Shown here in pieces: positions 8,106 through 16,086 of a stretch of 64,000 nt of DNA. Under the pieces are notes generated by a model. The model worked only from the letters and a program-made list of their open reading frames with translations, ran no database searches and was not told the DNA's origin. This stretch comes from JAFAGX01 sp035623255 (GTDB lineage: Bacteria; Acidobacteriota; Terriglobia; Terriglobales; Acidobacteriaceae). Both the position numbers and the translations under genes were made by a program. Where the stretch lies: positions 103,547 through 167,546 of the forward strand of contig DASPTU010000093.1 in assembly GCA_035623255.1 (NCBI GenBank). The letters are read 5' to 3'. Every line of letters begins with the position of its first letter. Within the stretch, counting starts at the first letter, position 1.

Positions 8106-8588
8106 GTGAATCCTTATGCATCTCTTCTGGGGAATAGCGACCCGCTTCAGGTCGCCGGCGAAACCCCGGTGCGCCTTCGCGACATAGCGAAGAAGCTGGG
8201 GCCGAAGGGAATGGAACGCAGCTACGCTCCCGGCAAATGGTCAGCACGAACCATCCTTTGTCATTTGGCGGATTGCGAGGTCGCGTTCGCGTTTCGTTTC
8301 CGCCAGGCTCTTGCCGAGTCGAACCATGTGATTCAGCCATTCGACCAGGACGCGTGGGCACGCACCTACTCTTCGCCGGAGCTTTCGGGAGCTGCTGCGA
8401 TCGAAACCTTCTCGGCGTTGCGCCAGTGGAATGTCGCATTGATGAAGACATTACCGCAGGAAACCTTCTCCAAGCCGGTCACTCATCCCGAGCGTGGCAA
8501 GATGACATTCAGGGTTTTGCTAGAAACCATGGCCGGACACGATTTGAACCATCTCCGCCAGCTTGATGCAGTTGCGGCAAGTCTATAG
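8106..8588 (+). CDS. DinB-like four-helix-bundle protein
   Basis: A 160-residue DinB/YfiT-like protein. The metal-binding histidine pattern of the superfamily is visible: KWSARTILCHLADCEVAFAFR with the first His near residue 55, and GHDLNHLRQLDAV near the C-terminus with two further His. The GTG at 8106 is taken as the start (VNPYASLLGNSDP); a TTG at 8097 would add three residues. DinB-like proteins include thiol-dependent metal enzymes and stress-induced proteins; no substrate can be assigned. Confidence 0.75.
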   Translation: MNPYASLLGNSDPLQVAGETPVRLRDIAKKLGPKGMERSYAPGKWSARTILCHLADCEVAFAFRFRQALAESNHVIQPFDQDAWARTYSSPELSGAAAIETFSALRQWNVALMKTLPQETFSKPVTHPERGKMTFRVLLETMAGHDLNHLRQLDAVAASL

Positions 8589-8669
8589 TCCACGCTGTAA
8601 GTCGTTTTCGGCGGCGCCGGAAATTCTCGCCCTCGTTTAATTCAGGTCGCTCGCAGCACGGTATGCGAA

Positions 8670-9464
8670 CTAAGGCTGGGCATGATCTTCGTTTGGCGTT
8701 AGTGCGGGTGGTGGCGGTTCCAACCCGAATGAGGGCAATGATACCGGACTGGGCGGAATTCCTTTGGCGCTTACGATGGCCCAATGCCACTCCTGATCGG
8801 AAGCGACGGAAGCACCTAATGTTTCTCGGAGGATCGTAGTTGCCAGAGGCGCCGCAGTTCCCTTCAAACGGTAAAGCAGGGTTAGATCAGAGGGCTTTTC
8901 ACTGGGTACAGCCGATTCCTGCGAAGGGGCATCCTGCGCGATAGCTGGCAGAAGCCGCGGGGTCTGGTACACGGCTGCTGTTTCGGTCTTTCGAACCATC
9001 GTCAGGCCAATGGTGATTTCCTTTACGTTCCAGTCTGTGCCGTTGAAAAGCGTGACCTGCATTCTGTCGCCATCGATCCTTGCCGGGCCTTCCAGTTTAG
9101 CCAGCTCACTTTGCGGCAGTTCCTCTGCGACATAGGGGGTCGTGATCAACGAAGTTGCGTCGGCATTGAAGGAGAGACTGCAGGTTCCGTCGGGCGAAGA
9201 CATGCGAAACTGGTTCGCCGGACTATCCAAAGACAACACCGGTCTTGCATTCAGCTTGTGGCTCTCAACCTGGTCCATGATTTGTGACAGGTTGTCATTG
9301 TCGATAACGACCGGCGGGGCCGGTTCTTTGACCGGCTCTTTCGCCTTGCGAAGAGCTCTGGCCACGTCCCCCAGCGAGACGGAATCATCCTGGGCGGCGA
9401 CGCGCATGGGCACAAGAAACACCCAAGCTGCCAGGGCTATCCCGAGATATGCCTCACGTCTCAT
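8670..9464 (-). CDS. Secreted protein of unknown function
   Basis: A 264-residue protein with a typical signal peptide (MRREAYLGIALAAWVFLVPMRVAAQ) and mature start DDSVSLGDVARALRKAKEP, a segment style recurring in acidobacterial exported proteins. The middle is rich in beta-strand-like sequence (FNGTDWNVKEITIGLTMVR), suggesting an Ig-like or beta-sandwich fold, and the end is proline-rich. It is convergent with the DinB-like gene. No enzyme motif is visible and I do not assign a function. Confidence 0.7.
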   Translation of the reverse strand: MRREAYLGIALAAWVFLVPMRVAAQDDSVSLGDVARALRKAKEPVKEPAPPVVIDNDNLSQIMDQVESHKLNARPVLSLDSPANQFRMSSPDGTCSLSFNADATSLITTPYVAEELPQSELAKLEGPARIDGDRMQVTLFNGTDWNVKEITIGLTMVRKTETAAVYQTPRLLPAIAQDAPSQESAVPSEKPSDLTLLYRLKGTAAPLATTILRETLGASVASDQEWHWAIVSAKGIPPSPVSLPSFGLEPPPPALTPNEDHAQP

Positions 9465-9919
9465 CGCAAATAGAAACGGTCCTTCCGCGATTGTAATCAG
9501 GAGAAGTAAGAGAATTCAGCGAGGCAGGACAAACTTCTGTCTTAGAACTTTAGATCAGAGAGGGGAGCCAGGGCATGCGGGGACGAAGTAACACGCAACG
9601 GGGTTCCGCACGCCCCTGGAGACAACGCTCACAGCAGGCCAGAAGAACGTAAGCGAGCTACCGGATCGGAAACTGGCACCGGTTCGCGCCTGAAAAACCA
9701 GCGAGCCACCGCAAATCCCAGCGCTACGTAGCACAGATGCACCAACTTCATGATCCACCCCCGACCTCATGCATCGGCAACTTGGGGGAGCTCCATTAGT
9801 GACACAGTAGCAATGGAGCACGAAGGTATCAACGCCCGATCGTGCTATCGACGTAGCACGAAAGGGTTGGACTGAAACCAAAAGTAACTGGGAAAGTAAC
9901 AGGCGACCCGAATATGCGG
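9465..9919. other. Intergenic stretch with at most one tiny open frame
   Basis: About 450 bases between the secreted protein and the WecA-like gene. Longer frames crossing it have no protein-like character. The only candidate is the 40-codon frame listed separately. No hairpin with a T tract was seen. Confidence 0.5.
9629..9751 (-). CDS. Possible 40-residue small protein
   Basis: A short frame with an ATG at 9751 preceded by GGTCGGGGGTGG. It begins MKLVHLCYVALGFAVARWFF, which could form one membrane helix, and ends with a charged tail. It is too short to test by eye and could be chance. It lies just downstream of the WecA-like gene on the same strand. Confidence 0.2.
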   Translation of the reverse strand: MKLVHLCYVALGFAVARWFFRREPVPVSDPVARLRSSGLL

Positions 9920-11461
9920 CTACGCCGTCAGCAAATTGGCACTCGGGTCGACCAAGGCAACAACTTCCGCTTTTTGCGTGCATCGCTCCAGGGCATCGGC
10001 GAGTACTTGGGGGAAGGTGCAGATGAGCAAGTTCAAATCAAGTTGCAGCTCGCGCACAGTGTACTGGCGATAGACGGTGATCGCACCGCACAGACGGCCT
10101 TTGCTGCTGACGAGATCAAGTTTCAAGCTGCAGGCACCGGCAAGGTCCGGGCTGGCAAAGGCACTTGGGTTTGTCCATCGCAGGCAGGGATCCGTGCCGC
10201 GGTCAGAGACCAGGTACAGGCCGCGGACTTGAGGCAGTTCATTGGAAGCGATGTAAAGTTGCAAATCAAAGGCGTCAAAATCGTTGTTATTCAGCGCCGC
10301 CATGAGTATGCGGCACAATTGTTCATAATCAGTTGTGACCTTAAGTTCCTCGGTCGCCCGCCGGAGAGCCAGATTATTGATGAGGATTTGCCGCTCAATC
10401 GTCCGCTGTGCGACTCGCTTGAGTTCACCGAATTCCAGGTAGCCGAGGTGTTGGACGCCAATCCAAACACCGGTGCCGAGCACTGCGAGAACCAAGCCCA
10501 AGGCTCGCTCGGTCGGCCAGAGCAGGAACAGACTAAGCAATGCGAAGATGGCGGAGACAGCGTAAAGGGTGATGGCAACCTGACGTTGAGAAAGGCCACG
10601 CTGCAATAGCTTGTGATGGATGTGCTCACGGTCTGCTGTGAATACCGGGCGTCCACTCAGGTAGCGACGAAGCACGGAAAGCGTGCTTTCCAGAATAGGA
10701 AGACCAAATGAGACCACTGGAATCGCTACAGCGATGATCGTTGGAGCCTTTTGTGCTCCCTGCAATGCCAGGGCGCTGAGCATGAAGCCTATGAACAGGC
10801 TGCCGCAATCGCCTAAAAAAATCGTTGCCGGGCTGAAGTTGAACCGCAAGAATCCAAGAGTGGCCCCGACCAGCGCGATGGCCATGATGGAAACCAGATT
10901 GGCCCCGTTGACCAGAGCCACGGTGAAAACCACGAGACTGGAAAATAGCGCGGACCCTGCTGCAAGACCATCCAGCCCATCAATGAGATTAAAAGCGTTG
11001 GTAATCGCGACAACCCATAGGATGGTAAGCGGCAGACTGAGAAACCACGGGAAGTGATGGTTAGCGAAAAGCACAGGCAAATCGAGCACGCGAAGTCCAC
11101 CTACAAATAGCAGCGTCGCGGCAACGCCCTGAACGACAAATTTAACCCAGGGACCCGCCGAGCGAAGGTCATCGTAGACGCCCAGAAGGAACACTAATGC
11201 ACCCGAGACCAGCATCGTGAGGATGGTTCGACCGGGAATCGCATCATGCGGCGCAAACAGCAGGGCTAGCGGAAGACTTCCGAGAAAAGAACCGAAGATT
11301 GCGATCCCCCCCAGGCGCGGGAGAGGCCGATTGTGTAAATGACGAGCCAAGACCGGTGCGGCGACCCAGCCATGACGGTTAGCTAGATCACGCACCCACT
11401 TGGTAAGAGCGAACGATAGGAAAAGCGAAAGGAGGAAAGTTGCCAGATAGGCGGTCAGCAA
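9920..11461 (-). CDS. WecA/TagO-like undecaprenyl-phosphate sugar-1-phosphate transferase with extra C-terminal domain
   Basis: A 513-residue MraY/WecA-family polytopic enzyme that would start surface-polysaccharide synthesis by moving HexNAc-1-phosphate onto undecaprenyl phosphate at the inner membrane. Seen motifs: VYDDLRS (95-101), NAFNLIDGLDGLAAG (155-169), FLGDCGS (215-221) and the cytoplasmic HIHHKLLQRG (280-289). Ordinary WecA/TagO proteins end near residue 350; this one continues about 165 residues with a helical linker (ALRRATEELKVTTDYEQL) and a mixed alpha/beta region reminiscent of a GAF-type sensor. The start is a TTG giving LTAYLATFLLSLFL. It is divergent from the Wza-like gene. 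Confidence 0.88.
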   Translation of the reverse strand: MLTAYLATFLLSLFLSFALTKWVRDLANRHGWVAAPVLARHLHNRPLPRLGGIAIFGSFLGSLPLALLFAPHDAIPGRTILTMLVSGALVFLLGVYDDLRSAGPWVKFVVQGVAATLLFVGGLRVLDLPVLFANHHFPWFLSLPLTILWVVAITNAFNLIDGLDGLAAGSALFSSLVVFTVALVNGANLVSIMAIALVGATLGFLRFNFSPATIFLGDCGSLFIGFMLSALALQGAQKAPTIIAVAIPVVSFGLPILESTLSVLRRYLSGRPVFTADREHIHHKLLQRGLSQRQVAITLYAVSAIFALLSLFLLWPTERALGLVLAVLGTGVWIGVQHLGYLEFGELKRVAQRTIERQILINNLALRRATEELKVTTDYEQLCRILMAALNNNDFDAFDLQLYIASNELPQVRGLYLVSDRGTDPCLRWTNPSAFASPDLAGACSLKLDLVSSKGRLCGAITVYRQYTVRELQLDLNLLICTFPQVLADALERCTQKAEVVALVDPSANLLTA

Positions 11462-11729
11462 AAGCCCCTCCTGGTGGCTATTCCGAACCTGAAGAGGGGT
11501 GGAATATTGTGCGGGAGTGTCCTGATAATTTTCCTCCGCTTTTTAGAGCAAACCTCACCCCGTCAACCTATGACGACTGATTGAATCGTACGATTGCTCA
11601 ACGCCGTACACTATTCTCTAATTTGGTACCAAGGTCAGCATTCACTCTTCGCTGTTGCCGAACTATGGTCTCCTTCTGAAAGCTTCCGAACAGCGAATTT
11701 TGGCGTGTTAGACTTGCGGCGGAATTATC

Positions 11730-12734
11730 ATGCCTGCTGCAATAAATGCGCTATGGAAGCGGCTTCCGTCTCTGGCTTACGTGCTGATTCTTGGGTTGGG
11801 CATGCCAACTACTCTTCTAGGACAGGATAGTGCACCGAAAGCGGGAGAACTCCAGCGTCCTGCACAGGTCCAGGCATCTACCGTAAATTCGGGCACCAGA
11901 AGTACGTCAGAGGATGGGTTACTGCTGCTGGGTGCAGCAGATTTACTTGATATCAGCGTCTACAACGTCCCCGAACTGACGACAAAAGCGCGGATCGACA
12001 GCAACGGCGAAATCAATCTCCCACTCATCAACAACGTGCGGGTTGCCGGCCTCACAAGCGAGGGGGCGGAGAAGGTGATCGAGAAGCGGCTGGCCGAGGA
12101 CGGATTCGTAAAGAATCCTCACGTGACAGTGTTCGTCAACCAATCGGTCTCGCAGTTTGCCAGTGTCCTGGGGGAAGTGACAAGGCCGGGAGTTTATGCG
12201 ATCGCCGGCGAACAGCGGCTGTTTGATCTGATCTCAAGCGCCGGGGGCTTGACTGAAAAGGCAGGCCGCAGCATCAGCGTGACACACCGCAGCCAGCCCG
12301 AAGCGCCAACCACAGTGGCGATCTCACGCAGCTTAGCGGAGCATCCGGAGAGCAACATACGCATCATCGCCGGGGACACGATTATTGTGCAGAAAGCTGA
12401 TGTGGTTTACGTGGTGGGGGACGTGGGGAGGCCGAGCGGAATGCTGATGGAGAGCGGAGGACTAACCGTCTTGCAGGCGATCGCGTTAGCGGGCGGCACT
12501 ACGCGTACAGCGAAGCTTACCGGCGCCAGAATCATCCGCAAGGGACCGAATGGAATCAGCGAGACGCCGGTTCAGCTGAAGAAGATTCTCGAGGCCAAGG
12601 CACCGGACTTGCCCATGCAACCGGATGACATTTTGTTTGTGCCCACCAGCGCAGGAAAAGCGTTTGCAGGACACACCCTGCAAGCCGCTCTACAGGCAGC
12701 GGCGGCAGCAAGCGTGATTACAGCCATACCTTGA
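11730..12734 (+). CDS. Wza-like polysaccharide export protein with SLBB domains
   Basis: A 334-residue periplasmic/outer-membrane exporter component. Residues 1-31 form a signal sequence (LAYVLILGLGMPTTLLGQ) but without a lipobox cysteine, unlike classical Wza lipoproteins. The Poly_export domain starts at about residue 70 (DLLDISVYNVPELTTKARID, INLPLINNVRVAGLT). Two SLBB units follow: VLGEVTRPGVYAIAGEQ (about 147) and VYVVGDVGRPSGMLMESGG (about 225). It would form the export channel with the Wzc-like kinase at 38 kb. It is convergent with the following GT4, whose stop lies two bases away. Confidence 0.88.
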   Translation: MPAAINALWKRLPSLAYVLILGLGMPTTLLGQDSAPKAGELQRPAQVQASTVNSGTRSTSEDGLLLLGAADLLDISVYNVPELTTKARIDSNGEINLPLINNVRVAGLTSEGAEKVIEKRLAEDGFVKNPHVTVFVNQSVSQFASVLGEVTRPGVYAIAGEQRLFDLISSAGGLTEKAGRSISVTHRSQPEAPTTVAISRSLAEHPESNIRIIAGDTIIVQKADVVYVVGDVGRPSGMLMESGGLTVLQAIALAGGTTRTAKLTGARIIRKGPNGISETPVQLKKILEAKAPDLPMQPDDILFVPTSAGKAFAGHTLQAALQAAAAASVITAIP

Positions 12735-12736
12735 AT

Positions 12737-14077
12737 TTACGCAGCCGCCGTGGCTTGCATCAACTCGCCGCCAGTAACATCCTCCAACACTCGCAGATAG
12801 GTTTCGGCCGTTTGTCTGCGTGTAAAGTTCTGCAGGATGTAGCGCCGCCCGTTTCGGCCAAACTCGCCACACAAATCAGGATCGTCAGCCAGTCGTGAGA
12901 TCGCGGCGGCGAGGTCGGCAGCGTTTTCAGGCTCTACGAACACTCCAGCGTTTGCACCCTGAACGATTTTTCGCGCCAGGCCGTCCACTCCGACGATGAC
13001 TGCACGACCGCACGCCATGAACTCCAGCAGCTTCGTGGGGAGAACTGCGTTGAATAAACCGGACTTTCGAAGCGGAACAAGACACACATCCGAAGCTGCA
13101 ACGTATGCAGGAATCTTTTCTCGGGGCTGCTGATCGATAAACCGGACATTGCCTATGTTTCGTTGTCGAACCAGAGACATGATTCTCTGTTTATCAGCGC
13201 CTTCACCCAGAAATACGAAGAGTATTTGTGGAGATGAGGACTGGAGTCGGGCAGCCGCCTCTACTGCAGTTTCGAGGCCTTGTGCCATCCCCAGGGTCCC
13301 GATGTATGAAACCACGAATTTTTCTTCCAGGTGCAGTGCCGCGCGTATTTCGGAAGTCTCACGCGGTTTGAAAAGATCTGTATCAACCCCGTTTTCGACA
13401 AGGGCAATTTTGTCTGGTGAAATCCCCCAGTTTGCGATCAAGGGGTCTTGAAAAGCTGGTGTGACTACTACGATGCGGTCACAACCTCGGTATAGAACCG
13501 TGGCGAGGCTTTTCAGACTGCGATACAGCAGTGAGTCCTGATCGCCAACACCCACGGCAGCCAGCGACTCTGGCCAGAGATCGCGAACCTCAAGAATGAA
13601 TGGAACTCGCTTCCATCGCGCAAGCCAGTAACCTGCGGCCCCGACCAGAAGTTGTGGAGATGTGGCAATAACAACATCGGGGCGTGATACGAACATACCT
13701 GTACTTGCGGCCGACAAGGCGAACGAACTGTAATTCAGCATGCGTTGATGAGGTCTCCGGTTAGGAAGCGGCAACAGCCAGGTCCGGATCAGGTTAATTC
13801 CATCCATCCGTTCACGACAGGCCAGCCGCCATAGTTTGTGACGATATTCATATGGAACAACCCCGGTTGGGTGGTTGGGGAATCCGGTCAGGACTGTTAC
13901 TTCGTGGCCGGCGTCTGTCCACAGGCGCGACAACTCTGCAACCCGCGCCGCCGGAGCACCCATCTCCGGAGGAAAATATTGCGATACGTAGAGAATCTTC
14001 AAAGGATCAGTAGTAGCAGAGCTTGAATGCAGCCTTGCAGCAAAGGGCCCGCGTGCGATTCGAGCGATTGCGCCCAT
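12737..14077 (-). CDS. Glycosyltransferase family 4 (WcaI-like)
   Basis: A 446-residue GT-B glycosyltransferase. The N-terminal half carries KILYVSQYFPPEMGAPAARV and LTGFPNHPTG, typical of WcaI-like GT4 enzymes; the C-terminal nucleotide-sugar half shows FVVSYIGTLGMAQGLETAVEA and KLLEFMACGRAVIVGV. The ATG at 14077 has a GGGAAG upstream but overlaps the preceding gene by about 70 bases; a TTG at 14002, just past that gene's stop, would begin exactly at the family N-terminus KILYVSQ. It is the last gene of the minus-strand block that starts with the acyltransferase at 20.7 kb. Acceptor and donor are unknown. Confidence 0.85.
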   Translation of the reverse strand: MGAIARIARGPFAARLHSSSATTDPLKILYVSQYFPPEMGAPAARVAELSRLWTDAGHEVTVLTGFPNHPTGVVPYEYRHKLWRLACRERMDGINLIRTWLLPLPNRRPHQRMLNYSSFALSAASTGMFVSRPDVVIATSPQLLVGAAGYWLARWKRVPFILEVRDLWPESLAAVGVGDQDSLLYRSLKSLATVLYRGCDRIVVVTPAFQDPLIANWGISPDKIALVENGVDTDLFKPRETSEIRAALHLEEKFVVSYIGTLGMAQGLETAVEAAARLQSSSPQILFVFLGEGADKQRIMSLVRQRNIGNVRFIDQQPREKIPAYVAASDVCLVPLRKSGLFNAVLPTKLLEFMACGRAVIVGVDGLARKIVQGANAGVFVEPENAADLAAAISRLADDPDLCGEFGRNGRRYILQNFTRRQTAETYLRVLEDVTGGELMQATAAA

Positions 14078-14987
14078 AGGCTTCCCATTTATCGGCAAAG
14101 CCGCCGAAAAATGGGTCTCCGGTTAAACGCTGCATCACTCGAAGCTGAACAATGTGCAGCCGATGGTAGAAGGGACTGGCGATCATCGGCAATGTGGTGC
14201 CGGACTGCTCATAGAGCGACCAAAAGCCGAGATCATAGCGAGGCAGATGCTTGCGTAGAGTCTGCACCGCCTGGATGAAAAGATCCCTGGCCTGGGCATT
14301 TTGGGTAGCAAGAAAGTAGTCGTAAACACCCCAAACGGCCCAGATAAAGCCGTTCAAGATGTGAGTCGGTGGCGAAACGATATATTCTTCAAACCAGATG
14401 TTTCCATGCGGATCAGTAAACGTGACACCCCCTTGCTCGACGGACTGTCCGAAACTCGCAAACGCCCGCTCGGCAGTTTCCAGGTACTTGGCGACACCAG
14501 TCTCACGGTGAGCGCGCACCAGCAAGGAGATTCCCTGCCCTTGGGCCAGGGCGGAGTACCACGGAGCCTTGAGCCGCGAGCGATACTCCCAATCGAAATA
14601 ATGATTCCAGGCCCAAGTGCCGTGCGAATTCCTGGTGAGATGGGTGGAGAGCCAGTCACTGGCGGCAAGGAACTTCGTCCGAGGAAATTCCCTTCTCGAT
14701 CGGCAAAAAAGGTTGTGGTTGCCGAGGCCCCACTGCGCAATTGCGATCGGATTGTACTGGCGACCGATTCGACCGTGGTAATTCAGCAGGGGAATTCCCG
14801 ATTGGTCATAATCGCCTCGATAATCAGCTTTTTCAAAAAATGGCATGTAATATTCGCCGAGCCGCTCAAAACCGGCGCGTGGATTGAGTTCGGGCGCTTC
14901 ATGCCAGAAGGTGAGATGACTCCGAATCGGAGTCGCGTAGGCAGTGAAGATACGCGAATAGTACTGCAGCCGTGCTGTTAGCGACAT
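14007..14987 (-). CDS. D-glucuronyl C5-epimerase C-terminal-domain protein
   Basis: A 326-residue protein resembling the catalytic (alpha/alpha-barrel) part of D-glucuronyl C5-epimerases. The recognisable block is GIPLLNYHGRIGRQYNPIAI followed by AQWGLGNHN, around residues 63-91; later segments ISLLVRAHRETGVAKYL and ARDLFIQAVQTLRKHLPRYD fit a helical toroid. In animals this enzyme converts GlcA to IdoA in heparan sulfate; bacterial homologues are cytoplasmic or lack the N-terminal domain, as here. No signal peptide is seen. It sits seven bases after the beta-propeller gene and before a GT4 inside a polysaccharide block. Predicted to act on a uronic-acid-containing glycan; assignment is by motif recognition only. 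Confidence 0.68.
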   Translation of the reverse strand: MSLTARLQYYSRIFTAYATPIRSHLTFWHEAPELNPRAGFERLGEYYMPFFEKADYRGDYDQSGIPLLNYHGRIGRQYNPIAIAQWGLGNHNLFCRSRREFPRTKFLAASDWLSTHLTRNSHGTWAWNHYFDWEYRSRLKAPWYSALAQGQGISLLVRAHRETGVAKYLETAERAFASFGQSVEQGGVTFTDPHGNIWFEEYIVSPPTHILNGFIWAVWGVYDYFLATQNAQARDLFIQAVQTLRKHLPRYDLGFWSLYEQSGTTLPMIASPFYHRLHIVQLRVMQRLTGDPFFGGFADKWEAYGRNRSNRTRALCCKAAFKLCYY

Positions 14988-14994
14988 GTGGGGT

Positions 14995-16080
14995 TTAGTG
15001 AGAAATTCGCCACAAACTAGTTTCGCAATCTGAGTGCTTTACCGCGATGGTTGTAAGCGCGAGTACACCGCTGCTGTTGTCGCCGTCCGGGAACACGGCG
15101 TTTCCGTACTGAAACAGTCTCATTGGCCAGGCGTCTTTTTGCCAGCTCAAGAGTGCCCCGAAGCTCGCCGTGCCCGCTCTGCCATAAATGCCGACCTCCC
15201 GGTGCGGATTGGCGGGGCTCGGTTCAACCATGGTGGAGAAGAAAAGGTCCTCACCAACGCAACAAGCGCAAATGGAAGAACTGATCAGCGCGGAGAGCCG
15301 CGTTAGATTTCCTCTGCGGTCAAGATGATAGATGTGATTTTGTTCCAGTGGCGTGTCGGAAGAGAAATAGAGCCCGTCAGGTGCAGGGACCAAAGCGGCG
15401 GACCGGGTTTGCTGACTACCGGACAGCAGAACTTGCACATCACGGAAATCGCAGGAGGCGCGGATAATTCGGCACTCGCGCCCACTATCGCCCGTCAGAA
15501 TCCATAAACAGTTTTCCCACTGATCGTAAACGATATTGTGGACGTGGCGAATCGAGTTCCTGGGAAAGCTGTAGGCAACATCCCAATGCCGCCCGTCATC
15601 GGTCGAGGCATAGACGTGCACTTCGTCGCGCAGCGGATTGTCAAAATACTCGCCCCAGAAGACATTGTTGTTAGGCGTGACTGCAAGGTGCAACGGACGG
15701 GTGCCACGTAAGACTCTGTGAGTTGTAGAAAATTCTGGTTCTCCGGGAAGGAGAGTAACGATAGCATTCGGAATCGCGGCAACTAATCCGCCCGACTGCA
15801 GAACAGCCAGAGCGTGGAAGCCGTCACGAAAGAGGCGTGCGGTCAAACGCGAGAAACAACTCAGCTTGCGCCACCAGGCTGGTTCGGCTGTGGCCACGTG
15901 TTCCCAGTGAATCGCATTTTGTTTGGGCACAATCTTCGCTCGCAGCAGTTCATAGCCGCGAGAGGCATAAAGCAAGTCGTTGTGCCAGGCCAATACCCGC
16001 ATTCCCAGGAATGCAGCGATCTTCGAAAGCTTCAGCTCGGCTGGCTTTGAGGCAGTAGGCGGAAGTGAAAGAGTAGCCAA
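14995..16080 (-). CDS. Probable beta-propeller protein of unknown function in the polysaccharide locus
   Basis: A 361-residue protein without a signal peptide. It contains one good Asp-box (STDDGRHW, around residue 178) and repeated strand-turn-strand patterns such as NNVFWGEYFDNP, DGLYFSSDTPLEQNHIYHLD and EDLFFSTMVEPSPANPHREV, typical of BNR/WD-type propellers. The start is a TTG at 16080, six bases after the carbamoyltransferase stop; an ATG at 16002 is possible. Its position between a carbamoyltransferase and a C5-epimerase-like gene argues for a role in recognising or modifying the same glycan, but no catalytic residues are evident. Confidence 0.6.
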   Translation of the reverse strand: MATLSLPPTASKPAELKLSKIAAFLGMRVLAWHNDLLYASRGYELLRAKIVPKQNAIHWEHVATAEPAWWRKLSCFSRLTARLFRDGFHALAVLQSGGLVAAIPNAIVTLLPGEPEFSTTHRVLRGTRPLHLAVTPNNNVFWGEYFDNPLRDEVHVYASTDDGRHWDVAYSFPRNSIRHVHNIVYDQWENCLWILTGDSGRECRIIRASCDFRDVQVLLSGSQQTRSAALVPAPDGLYFSSDTPLEQNHIYHLDRRGNLTRLSALISSSICACCVGEDLFFSTMVEPSPANPHREVGIYGRAGTASFGALLSWQKDAWPMRLFQYGNAVFPDGDNSSGVLALTTIAVKHSDCETSLWRISH

Positions 16081-16086
16081 GGTTGT

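Noticed and set aside
9555..9983. A 142-codon minus-strand frame between the secreted protein and the WecA-like gene
   Set aside because: Overlaps the end of the WecA-like gene and has a Cys/Ser-rich, random-looking translation; only the smaller 40-codon frame was kept, with low confidence.
9914..10609. A 231-codon plus-strand frame over the end of the WecA-like gene
   Set aside because: Antisense to a recognisable domain; composition (Gln/Asp-rich without hydrophobic core) is not protein-like.
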